NCBI GenBank assembly: GCA_023457255.1
Contig: JAEWMB010000013.1
Span: forward strand, 69,792 to 133,791
Direction of reading: 5' to 3'
Length of the DNA stretch: 64,000 bases
Source of the DNA: Bacillota bacterium
GTDB lineage: Bacteria > Bacillota > Clostridia > Lachnospirales > Lachnospiraceae
The notes below the pieces were generated by a model. The model searched no databases and was not told where the DNA came from. It was given only the letters and a program-made list of their open reading frames with translations. Of the stretch, positions 21,378 through 31,700 are shown in pieces. Positions within the stretch are counted from its first letter, which is position 1, and each line of letters starts with the position of its first letter. Made by a program: the position numbers and the translations under genes.

Positions 21378-21413
21378 AATATACTCCCTTTGTTTTAATT
21401 TTAATTTGCCACC

Positions 21414-21656
21414 TCATTCGCAATGTGTTTTTACATATTCGACTATACTGTTAACAGTTCCAAAGTTCTCTAGTGTTATGTCTTCATCTTCAACAATTAA
21501 GTTATAGGTATCTTCGATAAAGCTAATCATTGATATAATTCCAACTGAATAAATACTACCCAAATCCATTAATGCTGTATCATCTTTGATGAATTCTTTT
21601 TCAACATTAAATCTTTTTTCAATAAAGCTTAAGACTTCTTCTCTGATATCCTCCAT
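21414..21656 (-). CDS. Free-standing acyl/peptidyl carrier protein
   Basis: An 80-aa four-helix carrier protein. The phosphopantetheine site is Ser37 in a relaxed motif (DLGSIYSVGI, where family members normally have DSL), followed by the acidic helix 2 and a C-terminal TVNSIVEYVK helix. It would be activated by the Sfp-type enzyme encoded at 39953-40615. It follows the condensation-like gene by 17 bp and precedes the exporter. A discrete carrier beside a free condensation-like enzyme suggests a side-chain or tailoring unit handed between stand-alone proteins. The attached acyl group is unknown. Confidence 0.85.
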   Translation of the reverse strand: MEDIREEVLSFIEKRFNVEKEFIKDDTALMDLGSIYSVGIISMISFIEDTYNLIVEDEDITLENFGTVNSIVEYVKTHCE

Positions 21657-21673
21657 ATTATTCTCCTATCTAT

Positions 21674-23038
21674 CTAATTAATCTTTTGTATCATAGTCTC
21701 ATTTTCTACAATACTCATATCTTTAAAAACTGAATCAAAGCGCTTAAAAAATTCCTTAACAAACTCCATATTTTTTTGATTACCATAAAAGTTCATTGAA
21801 AATAATACTTCATCATAGTAACTGGAACTGGAAAAACCAAATGCACCCATGCAAAAACCTAAGCCACCTGTAAGATAAGCGTTCTTTACTTTGATGTCAG
21901 CCCATTGATCCACTATTTGTTCAAGGTTCCCTGCATTACCAAATCCCGGGACACACCCTACTTCCTCTCTTTTCATATAACAGCCTTTAAAGATTAACTC
22001 AAAAGGCATGATTTTTAACACCTTTTCCAATAAGAACACCGTATTAATCCCTGGAATTTTATTCTTAGAATAATCTTTAAAATCAATCTTTAGATCAACT
22101 GTCTTTTCTTTAAACTGATTTATTATCGTTTCAATATCATTCTCCGGATTGATATAATATTGGAGTAATAGACCCGTGCTATAATTGAACAATGCGTTGT
22201 TGTTTTTTGGCCTGCAGTAATTTCTCAAATCAAGAGTAAGGAAAAATGGATTATACTTTGTCTTTATATTAAGAAGCTCATTTCTATAAGAATAATATGT
22301 CTTATAATATACTGCACAGAGAAAATCATTTAACGTAAAACCCTTCTGCATGCAATATTGCAGGATTCGTTCTACATTCTGCCTCTTTATAATATGTTTC
22401 ACAAAGTAGATATCATCCTCTTTTTCTTCCCTATTCCATGGAAACGAATAAATCTTTTCCTTTACTTTTACCTTCGTGCTGGAAAGAATAATCTTAAAAC
22501 GCTCACCTTTTGTATATCGTTCCTTAATTGGTTGGATACTTCTATGGTATACCTTATAATCAGGACGTATGTAAGAATTATCTTTTATCAGTTTATTATA
22601 AATAGAAATAACCAATCTGATATAATTAGTGAAACCAGATGCATCCGCCAAAACATGATGTGCCTTAAATACGAGGAAATCCTGAGTTTCCGTCCTCAAT
22701 AATAATATCTTTAACATTGGATTCACTCTAATATCTATTTTCTCTGCCATAAACTCATTCACTAATCTCTGCACATCACCAGAACAATTTTTAATAAGAA
22801 GTATTTTATTCACAATATTCTCTTCTAGCTTATTCCAATATAAATTGAAAAATGTTCGTTTAATGTTGTAAGAAAGAATTTTCTCCAGCCTTATCGTTTG
22901 TTCTATTGAATTCTGTAAAAGATCAGCACGAATCTTTCCGTCAAATTCCATATAACAATTAATTTGTTGGTCCGAACTGCATTCTGCCAAGTACATAGTC
23001 TGATCAAGTGCTTCAACTTTCATATTTGTCTTTTTCAT
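21674..23038 (-). CDS. Free-standing condensation-like acyltransferase
   Basis: A 454-aa protein of the condensation/chloramphenicol-acetyltransferase fold. The catalytic motif reads HHVLADA (His127, His128, Asp132) where typical NRPS domains have HHxxxDG; the final Gly is Ala. Length is that of a single C domain with no adenylation or carrier partner attached. PapA-type and other discrete condensation-like enzymes join a carrier-bound acyl group to an amine or alcohol. The flanking free carrier proteins at 21414 and 23911 are the natural donors or acceptors. The exact reaction is not predictable. Confidence 0.8.
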   Translation of the reverse strand: MKKTNMKVEALDQTMYLAECSSDQQINCYMEFDGKIRADLLQNSIEQTIRLEKILSYNIKRTFFNLYWNKLEENIVNKILLIKNCSGDVQRLVNEFMAEKIDIRVNPMLKILLLRTETQDFLVFKAHHVLADASGFTNYIRLVISIYNKLIKDNSYIRPDYKVYHRSIQPIKERYTKGERFKIILSSTKVKVKEKIYSFPWNREEKEDDIYFVKHIIKRQNVERILQYCMQKGFTLNDFLCAVYYKTYYSYRNELLNIKTKYNPFFLTLDLRNYCRPKNNNALFNYSTGLLLQYYINPENDIETIINQFKEKTVDLKIDFKDYSKNKIPGINTVFLLEKVLKIMPFELIFKGCYMKREEVGCVPGFGNAGNLEQIVDQWADIKVKNAYLTGGLGFCMGAFGFSSSSYYDEVLFSMNFYGNQKNMEFVKEFFKRFDSVFKDMSIVENETMIQKIN

Positions 23039-23061
23039 GTTTTCTCCTCTTTACTCATCTA

Positions 23062-23883
23062 TTATGATTCCTGTCTTAATGAGCGCAGACTATTTACGGA
23101 CATTTTTACACCCGCACAATAAACTCCCGGTAAAAACTTGTAAACGAAGTTGAATACCTTACCGGATGCCGGAAAAAATAATATTCTCTTTTTCTTTACT
23201 GCTCCTTTTATCATTAACTTAGCTGCCTTTTCAGGAGATGCAAGCGTACTTGGTGGTATCAGTTTTTTAAATCCTTCTATCGGTATTTTAATTAAGCGTA
23301 CATTATCCCAAAGTTTTGTATTAATTCCACCTGCACATACGACAGATACATTCACGCCAAATTCCTTACCTTCTTCTCTCAAAGAGACTGAAAGACCAAT
23401 AATTGCAGCCTTAGTTGCAGCATATCCGGTATTAAATGGTGATGGAACTACGCCTCCTATGGATGACATGTTCATAATGCTGCCACTTTTTTGCTTCACC
23501 ATAATTTTATAGCCGATTAGAGTAGGATATAGCATACCAAAGAAATTAACATTGACAATGTTCTTCCAATGATCCCCTGTCATATCACGCGCTTCTCCAA
23601 CCAGACCATATCCAACTATATTAAATAAATAGTCAATTAATCCGTACTTTAAAACAATTTGATTAAAGCAATTCTCAACAACAGTTTCATCCGTCATATC
23701 TGCATGAATCAATACAATCTGAGCCTTCTTACCAGTCTGTTCTTTTTGGAAAGCTTCCATACCATCTTTATTGATATCTAATAGTACAATCGTACAATCG
23801 TAATTTATAAGTTGTGTTGATATGGCCTTTCCGATATCTGAGGCACCGCCTGTAATAACTATAACTTTTTTATCAAATTCCAT
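23062..23883 (-). CDS. Short-chain dehydrogenase/reductase
   Basis: A 273-aa classical SDR. The nucleotide-binding motif TGGASDIG is at 11-18, NIVG replaces the usual NAAG near 88-91, and the catalytic Ser (NMSS, about 140) and Tyr154-xxx-Lys158 are present. The C-terminus (about 205-273) is extended and moderately hydrophobic, as in retinol-dehydrogenase-like SDRs, and may touch the membrane. It lies between a free carrier protein and the condensation-like gene, so it probably reduces or oxidises a carrier-bound or released intermediate. The substrate is unknown. Confidence 0.88.
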   Translation of the reverse strand: MEFDKKVIVITGGASDIGKAISTQLINYDCTIVLLDINKDGMEAFQKEQTGKKAQIVLIHADMTDETVVENCFNQIVLKYGLIDYLFNIVGYGLVGEARDMTGDHWKNIVNVNFFGMLYPTLIGYKIMVKQKSGSIMNMSSIGGVVPSPFNTGYAATKAAIIGLSVSLREEGKEFGVNVSVVCAGGINTKLWDNVRLIKIPIEGFKKLIPPSTLASPEKAAKLMIKGAVKKKRILFFPASGKVFNFVYKFLPGVYCAGVKMSVNSLRSLRQES

Positions 23884-23910
23884 TTTTTACACTCCTTTTT
23901 CTTAAGCCAT

Positions 23911-24144
23911 TCATCCTATAAGATTTTTAATTTCATTCGCAAATTGCTTAACAGTGATATCATCCACAGCGATCATTAGCCGTTCAGGTATCTCAATATG
24001 GAATAGTTTCTCTACTTCAATAATAAATTTAACTTGTTTATAAGAATTAGTAATATAAGTTTCCAATAATTCATTTTCATCTTCTTTGATAATTCTTATC
24101 TCCAGTTTTCCGAGAATACTGAACAGTTCATTAACAATATCCAT
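23911..24144 (-). CDS. Small free-standing carrier protein
   Basis: A 77-aa protein with the helical pattern of an acyl carrier protein. The likely phosphopantetheine Ser34 sits in ITNSYKQVKF, where the usual DSL is replaced by NSY, followed by VEKLFHIEIP as in helix 2-3 of ACPs and a TVKQFANEI helix. The Asp before the Ser is Asn, so modification by the Sfp-type enzyme should be tested. It stands between the BtrH-like gene and the SDR. BtrH of butirosin biosynthesis takes an acyl group from a discrete carrier (BtrI), so this carrier and its BtrH-like neighbour may work as a pair. Confidence 0.72.
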   Translation of the reverse strand: MDIVNELFSILGKLEIRIIKEDENELLETYITNSYKQVKFIIEVEKLFHIEIPERLMIAVDDITVKQFANEIKNLIG

Positions 24145-24176
24145 TATTTCATAACCTCCTCTCCTTACAACAAAAG

Positions 24177-25769
24177 TTACTTGCCGAATGTTATGGCAAA
24201 CACATGGATATTCGGCAGCTGTGGTAAAGTGATGGATACTAGTTTCTTACACGGATCGATATCTATATTTCTTGCATATAGCCGTCTTCCATCCTGATTG
24301 ACGGACTTCTCACCATAATAGTTTTCTACTGCTTTAAGAGTGAAGGCTGTCCCGTCCGGTTCCCCATATTGTAATTCAGGCTGCCAATCAGGCATTTCTA
24401 TTCTACAATATTCTTCTGTTTCATCCTCATAAACCAGTTTTATGTTTTCATAACAATTACCAAAGTCAGAACAACCCAAAAAAGTGCACATCATATAATA
24501 ATCCGCTTTAAGATCCAAGCGCTGTCCTTGGCAGATTAGATTATCCTGTTGACCATTCTCTAATCCAGATAATTGAAATAGAATATCGTTCCAGCACATG
24601 ATATTTACAAACTCATCTAGAAGGAAGTAATCTCCTTTATCATTTAAATTGGCTGAGACATTCTCAAAGCTCCCAATACCCTCATTATTAAATTCAGAAT
24701 CTAGTACGTAACAAATGAATTCCTTCGCTTTCTTATTTCCAGTTCTTTCTTGCTTCTCCTCTAGTTTGTCGTAATTGCTATTAAAAAAATCGTCCAGAAG
24801 TTCATAATACTGCTTTTCCATCTGAATAATTTCCTCAAGTTTTCCGGGAATATAACCTGTTATTTTTGTAAGATCATTCAGTAAAATTCCTTTTATTAAC
24901 ATATATCTAAGAGTATCCCATAGTTCTGCAAAATGAATCATTTTCTCAACAACCTGCCTTGCCGCCTCTTTCCTATGTACACTGTATTTGCTGATATGCT
25001 CCATCATTACTGCATACCGCTGCCTGTTATTAGAGATAATCGTGAAAGCCTGCACAATTGGTACTCTATCGGGAATTTCCTCCATGTCTATTTCTTCGGA
25101 TGGATCGTAGAATGAGATCTCCTTTTCAAAGGTAAACCTATGTTTTATCTCTTCTTTTAGTTCATCAAGATTTTCAAAAAAATCCTCTTTTAACATCTCC
25201 CTGATACTTTTCTTAAGCAATGTATCTACATCTGTTAATTGATAATCCTCCTCCTTACGAAAGCAGGCAATTTGGACTACACCCTTTTCATATAATTCAT
25301 ACGGAAGTTCTAAATCTGTTTTCTCGTAATATGGATCAATACACAAGAATATATTTTTATCTTCATCATATCCGTTAATAATAATGGCATGTCCGCCATC
25401 CTCTATCTCCTGGTACCTCCAATCCCATGGACACCAATAAGCATTCATCGCTATGAAAACAGGATTCTCATGATCTATTTCATGTTTAATTAAATTGTAT
25501 TGGTTCTTTGCAGGATCAATGAAAGTCATAGTAATACCGCAATAATCTCTTAATTGTTCATTGAAAAGATTAGATACACAAATTCCTTCTCCAATACACT
25601 CTTTTGTACTGTCATATTTAAAACGCAATACTTCCAGATACATATATTCATAATTTTTCTTATAGTGGGAAGCAACCGTAGCAATCGCATCATCCACACA
25701 GAAAAACACGGAAAACTTGCCTTTCCTTAAACGTGGCATTTTCGTTAAGCACATAGTAATCTTTTTCAT
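24177..25769 (-). CDS. BtrH-like protein (papain-type fold), large form
   Basis: A 530-aa protein. Its first 150 residues match the BtrH N-terminal/C39-like family: Cys24 in FFCVDDAIA, His127 in GGHAIIINGY and Asp145 in LCIDPYY would form a Cys-His-Asp triad. A helical middle (about 170-340) follows, with a C-terminal part (about 370-530) rich in strands and aromatic residues. BtrH transfers an acyl chain from a carrier protein to an aminoglycoside; other members sit in peptide clusters. Its start follows the NRPS stop by only 5 bp and it is followed by a free carrier protein. I infer an acyl-transfer or release step, possibly replacing the missing thioesterase; a peptidase role is the main alternative. 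Confidence 0.68.
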   Translation of the reverse strand: MKKITMCLTKMPRLRKGKFSVFFCVDDAIATVASHYKKNYEYMYLEVLRFKYDSTKECIGEGICVSNLFNEQLRDYCGITMTFIDPAKNQYNLIKHEIDHENPVFIAMNAYWCPWDWRYQEIEDGGHAIIINGYDEDKNIFLCIDPYYEKTDLELPYELYEKGVVQIACFRKEEDYQLTDVDTLLKKSIREMLKEDFFENLDELKEEIKHRFTFEKEISFYDPSEEIDMEEIPDRVPIVQAFTIISNNRQRYAVMMEHISKYSVHRKEAARQVVEKMIHFAELWDTLRYMLIKGILLNDLTKITGYIPGKLEEIIQMEKQYYELLDDFFNSNYDKLEEKQERTGNKKAKEFICYVLDSEFNNEGIGSFENVSANLNDKGDYFLLDEFVNIMCWNDILFQLSGLENGQQDNLICQGQRLDLKADYYMMCTFLGCSDFGNCYENIKLVYEDETEEYCRIEMPDWQPELQYGEPDGTAFTLKAVENYYGEKSVNQDGRRLYARNIDIDPCKKLVSITLPQLPNIHVFAITFGK

Positions 25770-25774
25770 ATGTA

Positions 25775-28700
25775 TCAGCGTAACGCCCTCCCCCTTTCGT
25801 ATCGTAATCTGGAGGCTAATTTTTCAACAACAGGAAATCTCATCATATCCTGCGAATTTACTTTATACCCCTTCTTTTTCAAATGATTCATTGCAATAAT
25901 TGCCTTCATGGAATTACCACCGAGTTCAAAGAAATTATCCTTTTTACCTACTCTTTCAAGTCCTAATATCTCCTTATAAACTGCAGCAACTAATTTTTCT
26001 TTTTCTCCGTCTGGTTCTTCATAATCATTTTTGCTAACTATATTAATATCTGGCAATCTGTTGATATCAATCTTTCCACTTTGATTGACTGGGATTATTT
26101 CTAGCTGCATCATGCGTTGTGGGATCATATATTCAGGAAGTTTCTTAGCAATAGAGTCCTTAATATCATCCTGATTCATCGCTATATCCGCTGTAAAGTA
26201 TGCATATAGTGTTCCATCCATACCTTCTGTCTTTTTCAGTATTACTGCAACATCTTCTATCCCCTTGACAGTGCGGAAAACAGTTTCTATTTCTTCTAAT
26301 TCAATTCGGTATCCCCGAATTTTAACCTGATTATCAATTCTTCCCATATACTCAATATTTCCGTCTTCGAGCCATCTTGCCAAATCTCCTGTCCGGAATA
26401 ATCTTTCACCCTGCAAGTTTTCAACAAAATACTTCTTGGTCAACTCAGGTTGATTTAAATATCCTCTCGCTAATCCAAGACCACCAACACATAGTTCACC
26501 TGGCACTCCTATCCCACTTAGCTCGTCTTTATCCATAATGTAAACAGTGGAATTTTCTATCGGCTTTCCGATGGGAATCTTATCCGGTATCTTTCCCGAT
26601 TGTTTTTCCCAATCTGTACAATATACCGTTATTTCAGTAGGTCCATAGGCATTGGTATAAATCACATTCGCAGGCACATGTTCAAGAACTGCAATACTAG
26701 ATGCAGATCCACCTGTTATGATGCGTTTAATCCTAGGTAATTCAACCTGAAGATAATATTGCGGTGGAAGAAGTAGTAACGATACACCTTTCTCTAACAA
26801 ATATTGCTCAAAAAGTTTTACATCTGAAATGATATCTTTATCAACAATACATAAGGAACCTCCATTTAGTAACGCTAATGCAATTTCAAACACAGAAGCA
26901 TCAAATACCAAATTAGCAAATTGCAAGACTACTTCACTTTCATTGACTCCAAAGTTCGTGCGGCAATGGTTGTTTAAGTTAAGCAAGCCTTTATGCTCCA
27001 GCATAACGCCCTTTGGTTGTCCAGTTGTTCCAGAGGTATAAATGACATATGCAAGATCAGTAGGTACATTACTATGTATAGGATTGGTACTATTGCTCTC
27101 TTCCATAATTGCTTTTCCAATCATCACTACCGGTACATCATAGTTAAGGGTTATTGAAACATCTGCCAATAACGCTTTTGGATTACAATCCTTTAATATA
27201 TATTCAATTCTATCCTTTGGATAATCAGGAGCAATTGGCACATATGCACCCCCTGCTTTTAATATACCTAGGATTGCAATTATGGTTTCAATTTTCTTTT
27301 CACCCCAAACAGCAACCAAATCATCTCTTCCAATACTCAATTTCTGAAGATAATGAGCCAACCGATTCGTCTTCTCATTCAATTCCCAATAAGTCAATTG
27401 CCTATCATTATGAATGATTGCGACTTGATTAGGAAACTGCTGAACCATCTTTTCAAATCTTTCATGAATACATTCGGTCATCATATCAATCTTATTGAAG
27501 TTGAAGGTTCTACTTAAAATGCGAAGTTCTTCATCATCTATCATACTTATCTTTTCAATTACCTTATCCGGACTCTCTAAGATATCTTGTAACAAACTAT
27601 TATAGTGTTTGATTAGTCTTACTATTGTCCCTTCCAAAAATAAATCAGTACAATACTCTAATTCCAACTGATACCTACCGGACTTCTCATTGATACTCAA
27701 AGAAAGATCAAATTTTGATGTTCTATTTTTAATCTCTCTTAGCTCTGTACTACCTACATTCTGCAAATTCCACTCAACCATCTCTTGATTTTGCATTGAT
27801 ATTACAATATCAAATATTGCATTCCTAGAAATGTCAGTATCTGCATTGAGATCATTGACCAGTTCCCAGAAAGGATATTCCCCGTTCTCTATTGTTTTAA
27901 GTACCTTATTCTTAATCTGCTGTAAGAAATCTGCAAATGTTAACGTTTTATCCACGTGACCACGAACAGGCAGTGTATTAACAAACATTCCTAGCATTTG
28001 ATCGATTTCTTTACGAAACCTTCCCGCCATAGGGCTTCCAACAATGATATCTTCCTGTCTGGCATATTTTGATAATAAGATCATGAAGGCAGATAAGAAA
28101 ATCATGTAGTCAGTCACGTTATAGGTTCGGGACAGCTTTTTTATCATGCTTCCTAATTCTTCATCCAAATTAGTAACAATTCTATTACCGTTAAAGCTTT
28201 GGTATTTCGGCCTTAACTTATCTAACGGAAAATTAAGTATTGGAATTTCTTCTCCCATTTCATCCTTCCAATATTTCCTTTGAGTCTCATAATTGCAATT
28301 CTGTAACCACTGACTATAGTCCTTATATTGAAGCGTTACTTCCTTTAATAGATTTCCATTATATAAAGAAGAAATCTCTTCTGCTAAAATCGAAGTACTG
28401 ATACCATCTGCTATTATGTGATGAATATCAAATAGCAGTAGATAACCACGATTGCGTTTCACAACTTTTACTCTCATTAAAGGTGCTACACTTAAATCAA
28501 AACTCCTGATAAAAGTTTCAATTAGCTTTTCTTCCGGACAATTATCTTTTGCATAAATAAATTCGAGCTCTACCTTTTCATTAATCTTTTGAACTATTTC
28601 GTCGTTCTCAATATGAAAACTAGTTCGCAATATCTCATGGCGTTCCAGCAGCGTCTGAAAAGCTTGTCGTAATCTGTCCACCTCTAAGTTCCCAGTAAAA

Positions 28701-31700
28701 TATACAGCCTGGGGCATATTATAATTCGTTGAATCTGCCTTTTGACATACTAGGTATATGCTTTTTTGCATTCTGGTTGCAGGATAAAAATCTTTTTTTT
28801 CACATATTGAAATTTTTTCATAGTTTATATCTTTGGCGGCTTTCTCTATATATTCTGCAAGTCTTTTAATTACAGAATTCATAAAGATTTCCTTTAATGT
28901 CAGCCTTACTCCAAACTTTGCTTCAATATTATTCAAAAGCTTTGCAGCTTTCAATGAATGTCCTCCGGCACCAAAAAAATCTGTATTCCTTCCTGCCTTT
29001 GGAATCATCAGAATCGTTTCATACATGCTGGCAAGTTCCTTTTGGGTTTTGGTTACCGCTTCTTCAAAGGTTTGCAAATCATATATTTCAATATCCGGAA
29101 GCTTTGCCTTATCTACTTTCCCACTTTGATTCATTGGAATGCTTTCCAGTTGAATCAGATAAGATGGAACCATATATTCAGGTAGCTTTAGTCGCAGCCA
29201 TTCTCTTATTTCATTGGAAGCTAATGGATTTGCAGCTACATAATAAGCATAGATGCTATCCTCGCCCGCACTATTTTTGCGAATGATGATTGTGGCATTG
29301 ATTATATCCTTTTTTTGTCTTAAAACGCTTTCTATCTCCTGGAGTTCAATTCGATAGCCCCGTATTTTAACCTGCTCATCCATACGTCCTAAGAATTCAA
29401 TATTTCCATCTGCCAGCCATCTTCCCACATCACCGGTTCGGTATAATTTACCTGTACCAAATGGATTGTTGACGAATTTTTTATCTGTCAATTCCTGCAT
29501 ATGAAGATATCCCTTTGCTACACCGACACCACAGATACATATTTCGCCTGGTATCCCGATTCCACATATATTATCATCCTGCATAATATATACTTGTGTG
29601 TTCGCAATGGGTTTTCCAATCGGAATTTTATTGCTGCTTATTCTTTCTTTATTCCATTTCCAATCAGTTCCGCAAACTGTTACTTCTGTCGGTCCATAAG
29701 CATTGATATATTGTGTTGAATCTGATACTTGCTGTAGAATCTTCTGCCCAGATTCCGATCCGGCAGTTATAATGAGACGCACATCCGGTACTTGAATTTG
29801 TAGGTAATACTGTGGTGGTAGAGTTAGTACTGTAATTTTATTATCTTTAACATAATCTTCAAAGCGTGTTGTATCCAAAATCGTATTGTCTCCCGGGATA
29901 TACAAGGAAGCCCCATTTAACAAAGCCATAAGTATTTCCCATATTGATGCATCAAAGACAAAATTAGAAAACTGTAATATTCTATCATTCACGTTAATAC
30001 CGTATTTTATTTTATGATAATTAGCCAGATTAATAGCTCCCCTATGCTTTAGCATTACTCCTTTTGGCTTTCCTGTAGTACCAGAAGTATAAATAATATA
30101 TGCTACATCTTCAGAACCACATTCTATCCTTTGATTATTAACAGGCTCAGATGAGAATTCCCATTCCTTCAAGGATACCTTTTGTTTATTCCAACCATCA
30201 AAAGCGCTATTATGTGATAATACCATAGCAGGATTTGTATCCTCTAGCATATATTCTAATCGCTGCTTCGGTGCTGATTGATCCATTGGTACATAGGTTG
30301 CTCCAGCTTTTAATATGGCAATGATGCTAATGATTGTTTCTATTGACTTGTCTGTAATTACAGCTATAAAGTCTCCTTTTGTAATGCCTTGTTTACTAAG
30401 CCAGGAGGCCAGCTGATTCGCTTTTTCATTTAGCAAATGATAAGTTAAATGTTCTCCTTCGTGCCATATAGCAATTTCATCGGGTAAATTAGCTACAACC
30501 TGTTCAAAAGCTTCATGGATGCATAAATTATCATTAAACTTCTGCTCTGTATGATTGAATTCTACAAGAACATTCTTTTTTTCATTCTCTGTTAACATGG
30601 AGTATTCGTGTAATTTTTTTTGTGGATTCTTTGTTAGCTCTACCAGTAGGTTTGTCATATGTCTCATCATATAGTCTATGGTTTCTGGCAAAAACAGGTC
30701 AGTACAATATTCAAATTCCATATTAAAATTTCCCTGTTGTTCCCTGATGCAAATCGTCAGGTCAAATTTTGATACTGTATTACCAACTTTGATCTCTTCT
30801 GCAACTGTATCCTTTAACATCAAACTGTTTTTCTCATTATTTTGCATAACAAGCATTACATGAAATAATGGGTTTCTGGACAAATCTCTATTAATCTTTA
30901 GGTCAGCTACCAGAGCTTCTAACGGATATTCTTGATAACTAAATGCATTCAATGTATTTATCTTTATATTCTCAAGGAAATGTAGATAGTTGGAATGTAA
31001 ATCGATATTTTCTTTAAGTGCTAATGAATTAACAAACATTCCTGGCATGCTTTGGATATCTTTATTAAATCTTCCTGAGATAGGGCAGCCAACTACTACC
31101 TCTTTTTGCCTGCTATACTGTCCCAGCATAATCATAAACGCTGATAAAAACACCATATATTCCGTGGCACCCGTTTGAACAGCAAGCGACTTAATACTAC
31201 TCGATAAATCAGTACCTAAAGACTGGTACCTGCTTGAGCCTTGAAAGCTCTGGATCTGTGGTCTTGAAAAATCCGTAGGTAAATCAAGTACTGGAATTCC
31301 ATCAGAATAACGTTCTAACCAATATGCTTTAGCAGCACTCATATCTAGATTATTAAACCATTGGCTATAGTCCTTATACTGAAACACTGGTTCAATAACC
31401 TTCTGCCCATTGTACACCTTTGATACTTCTTCTAAAATCAGTGACTGTGATATTCCGTCAGATACAATATGATGAATATCAATAAACAGAATAGAATATT
31501 TTTTATTCTGAATCACTCTTATGCGTAATAACGACCCGCCCCCTAAATCAAAAGGCTCTACTAGCTCCTGTAAATGAAAGGTTTCATCTTCTGAATGAAA
31601 GACAGCAAAATCTAACGTTATTTTGTCGTAAATTCTTTGAATAATCTCTCCATTATTGAGTTCAAAACCGGTTCGCAGTATTTCGTAACGTTCTACAACC

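Noticed and set aside
24177..25769. Plain C39 peptidase/bacteriocin processing protease
   Set aside because: There is no transporter fusion and no precursor peptide gene nearby; the long C-terminal part and carrier-protein neighbour fit the BtrH-like family better, though a peptidase role is not excluded.
28897..29286. Plus-strand 129-aa frame within the NRPS
   Set aside because: It is antisense to the A4/T3 part of an intact NRPS and shows only a mirror of its codon bias.
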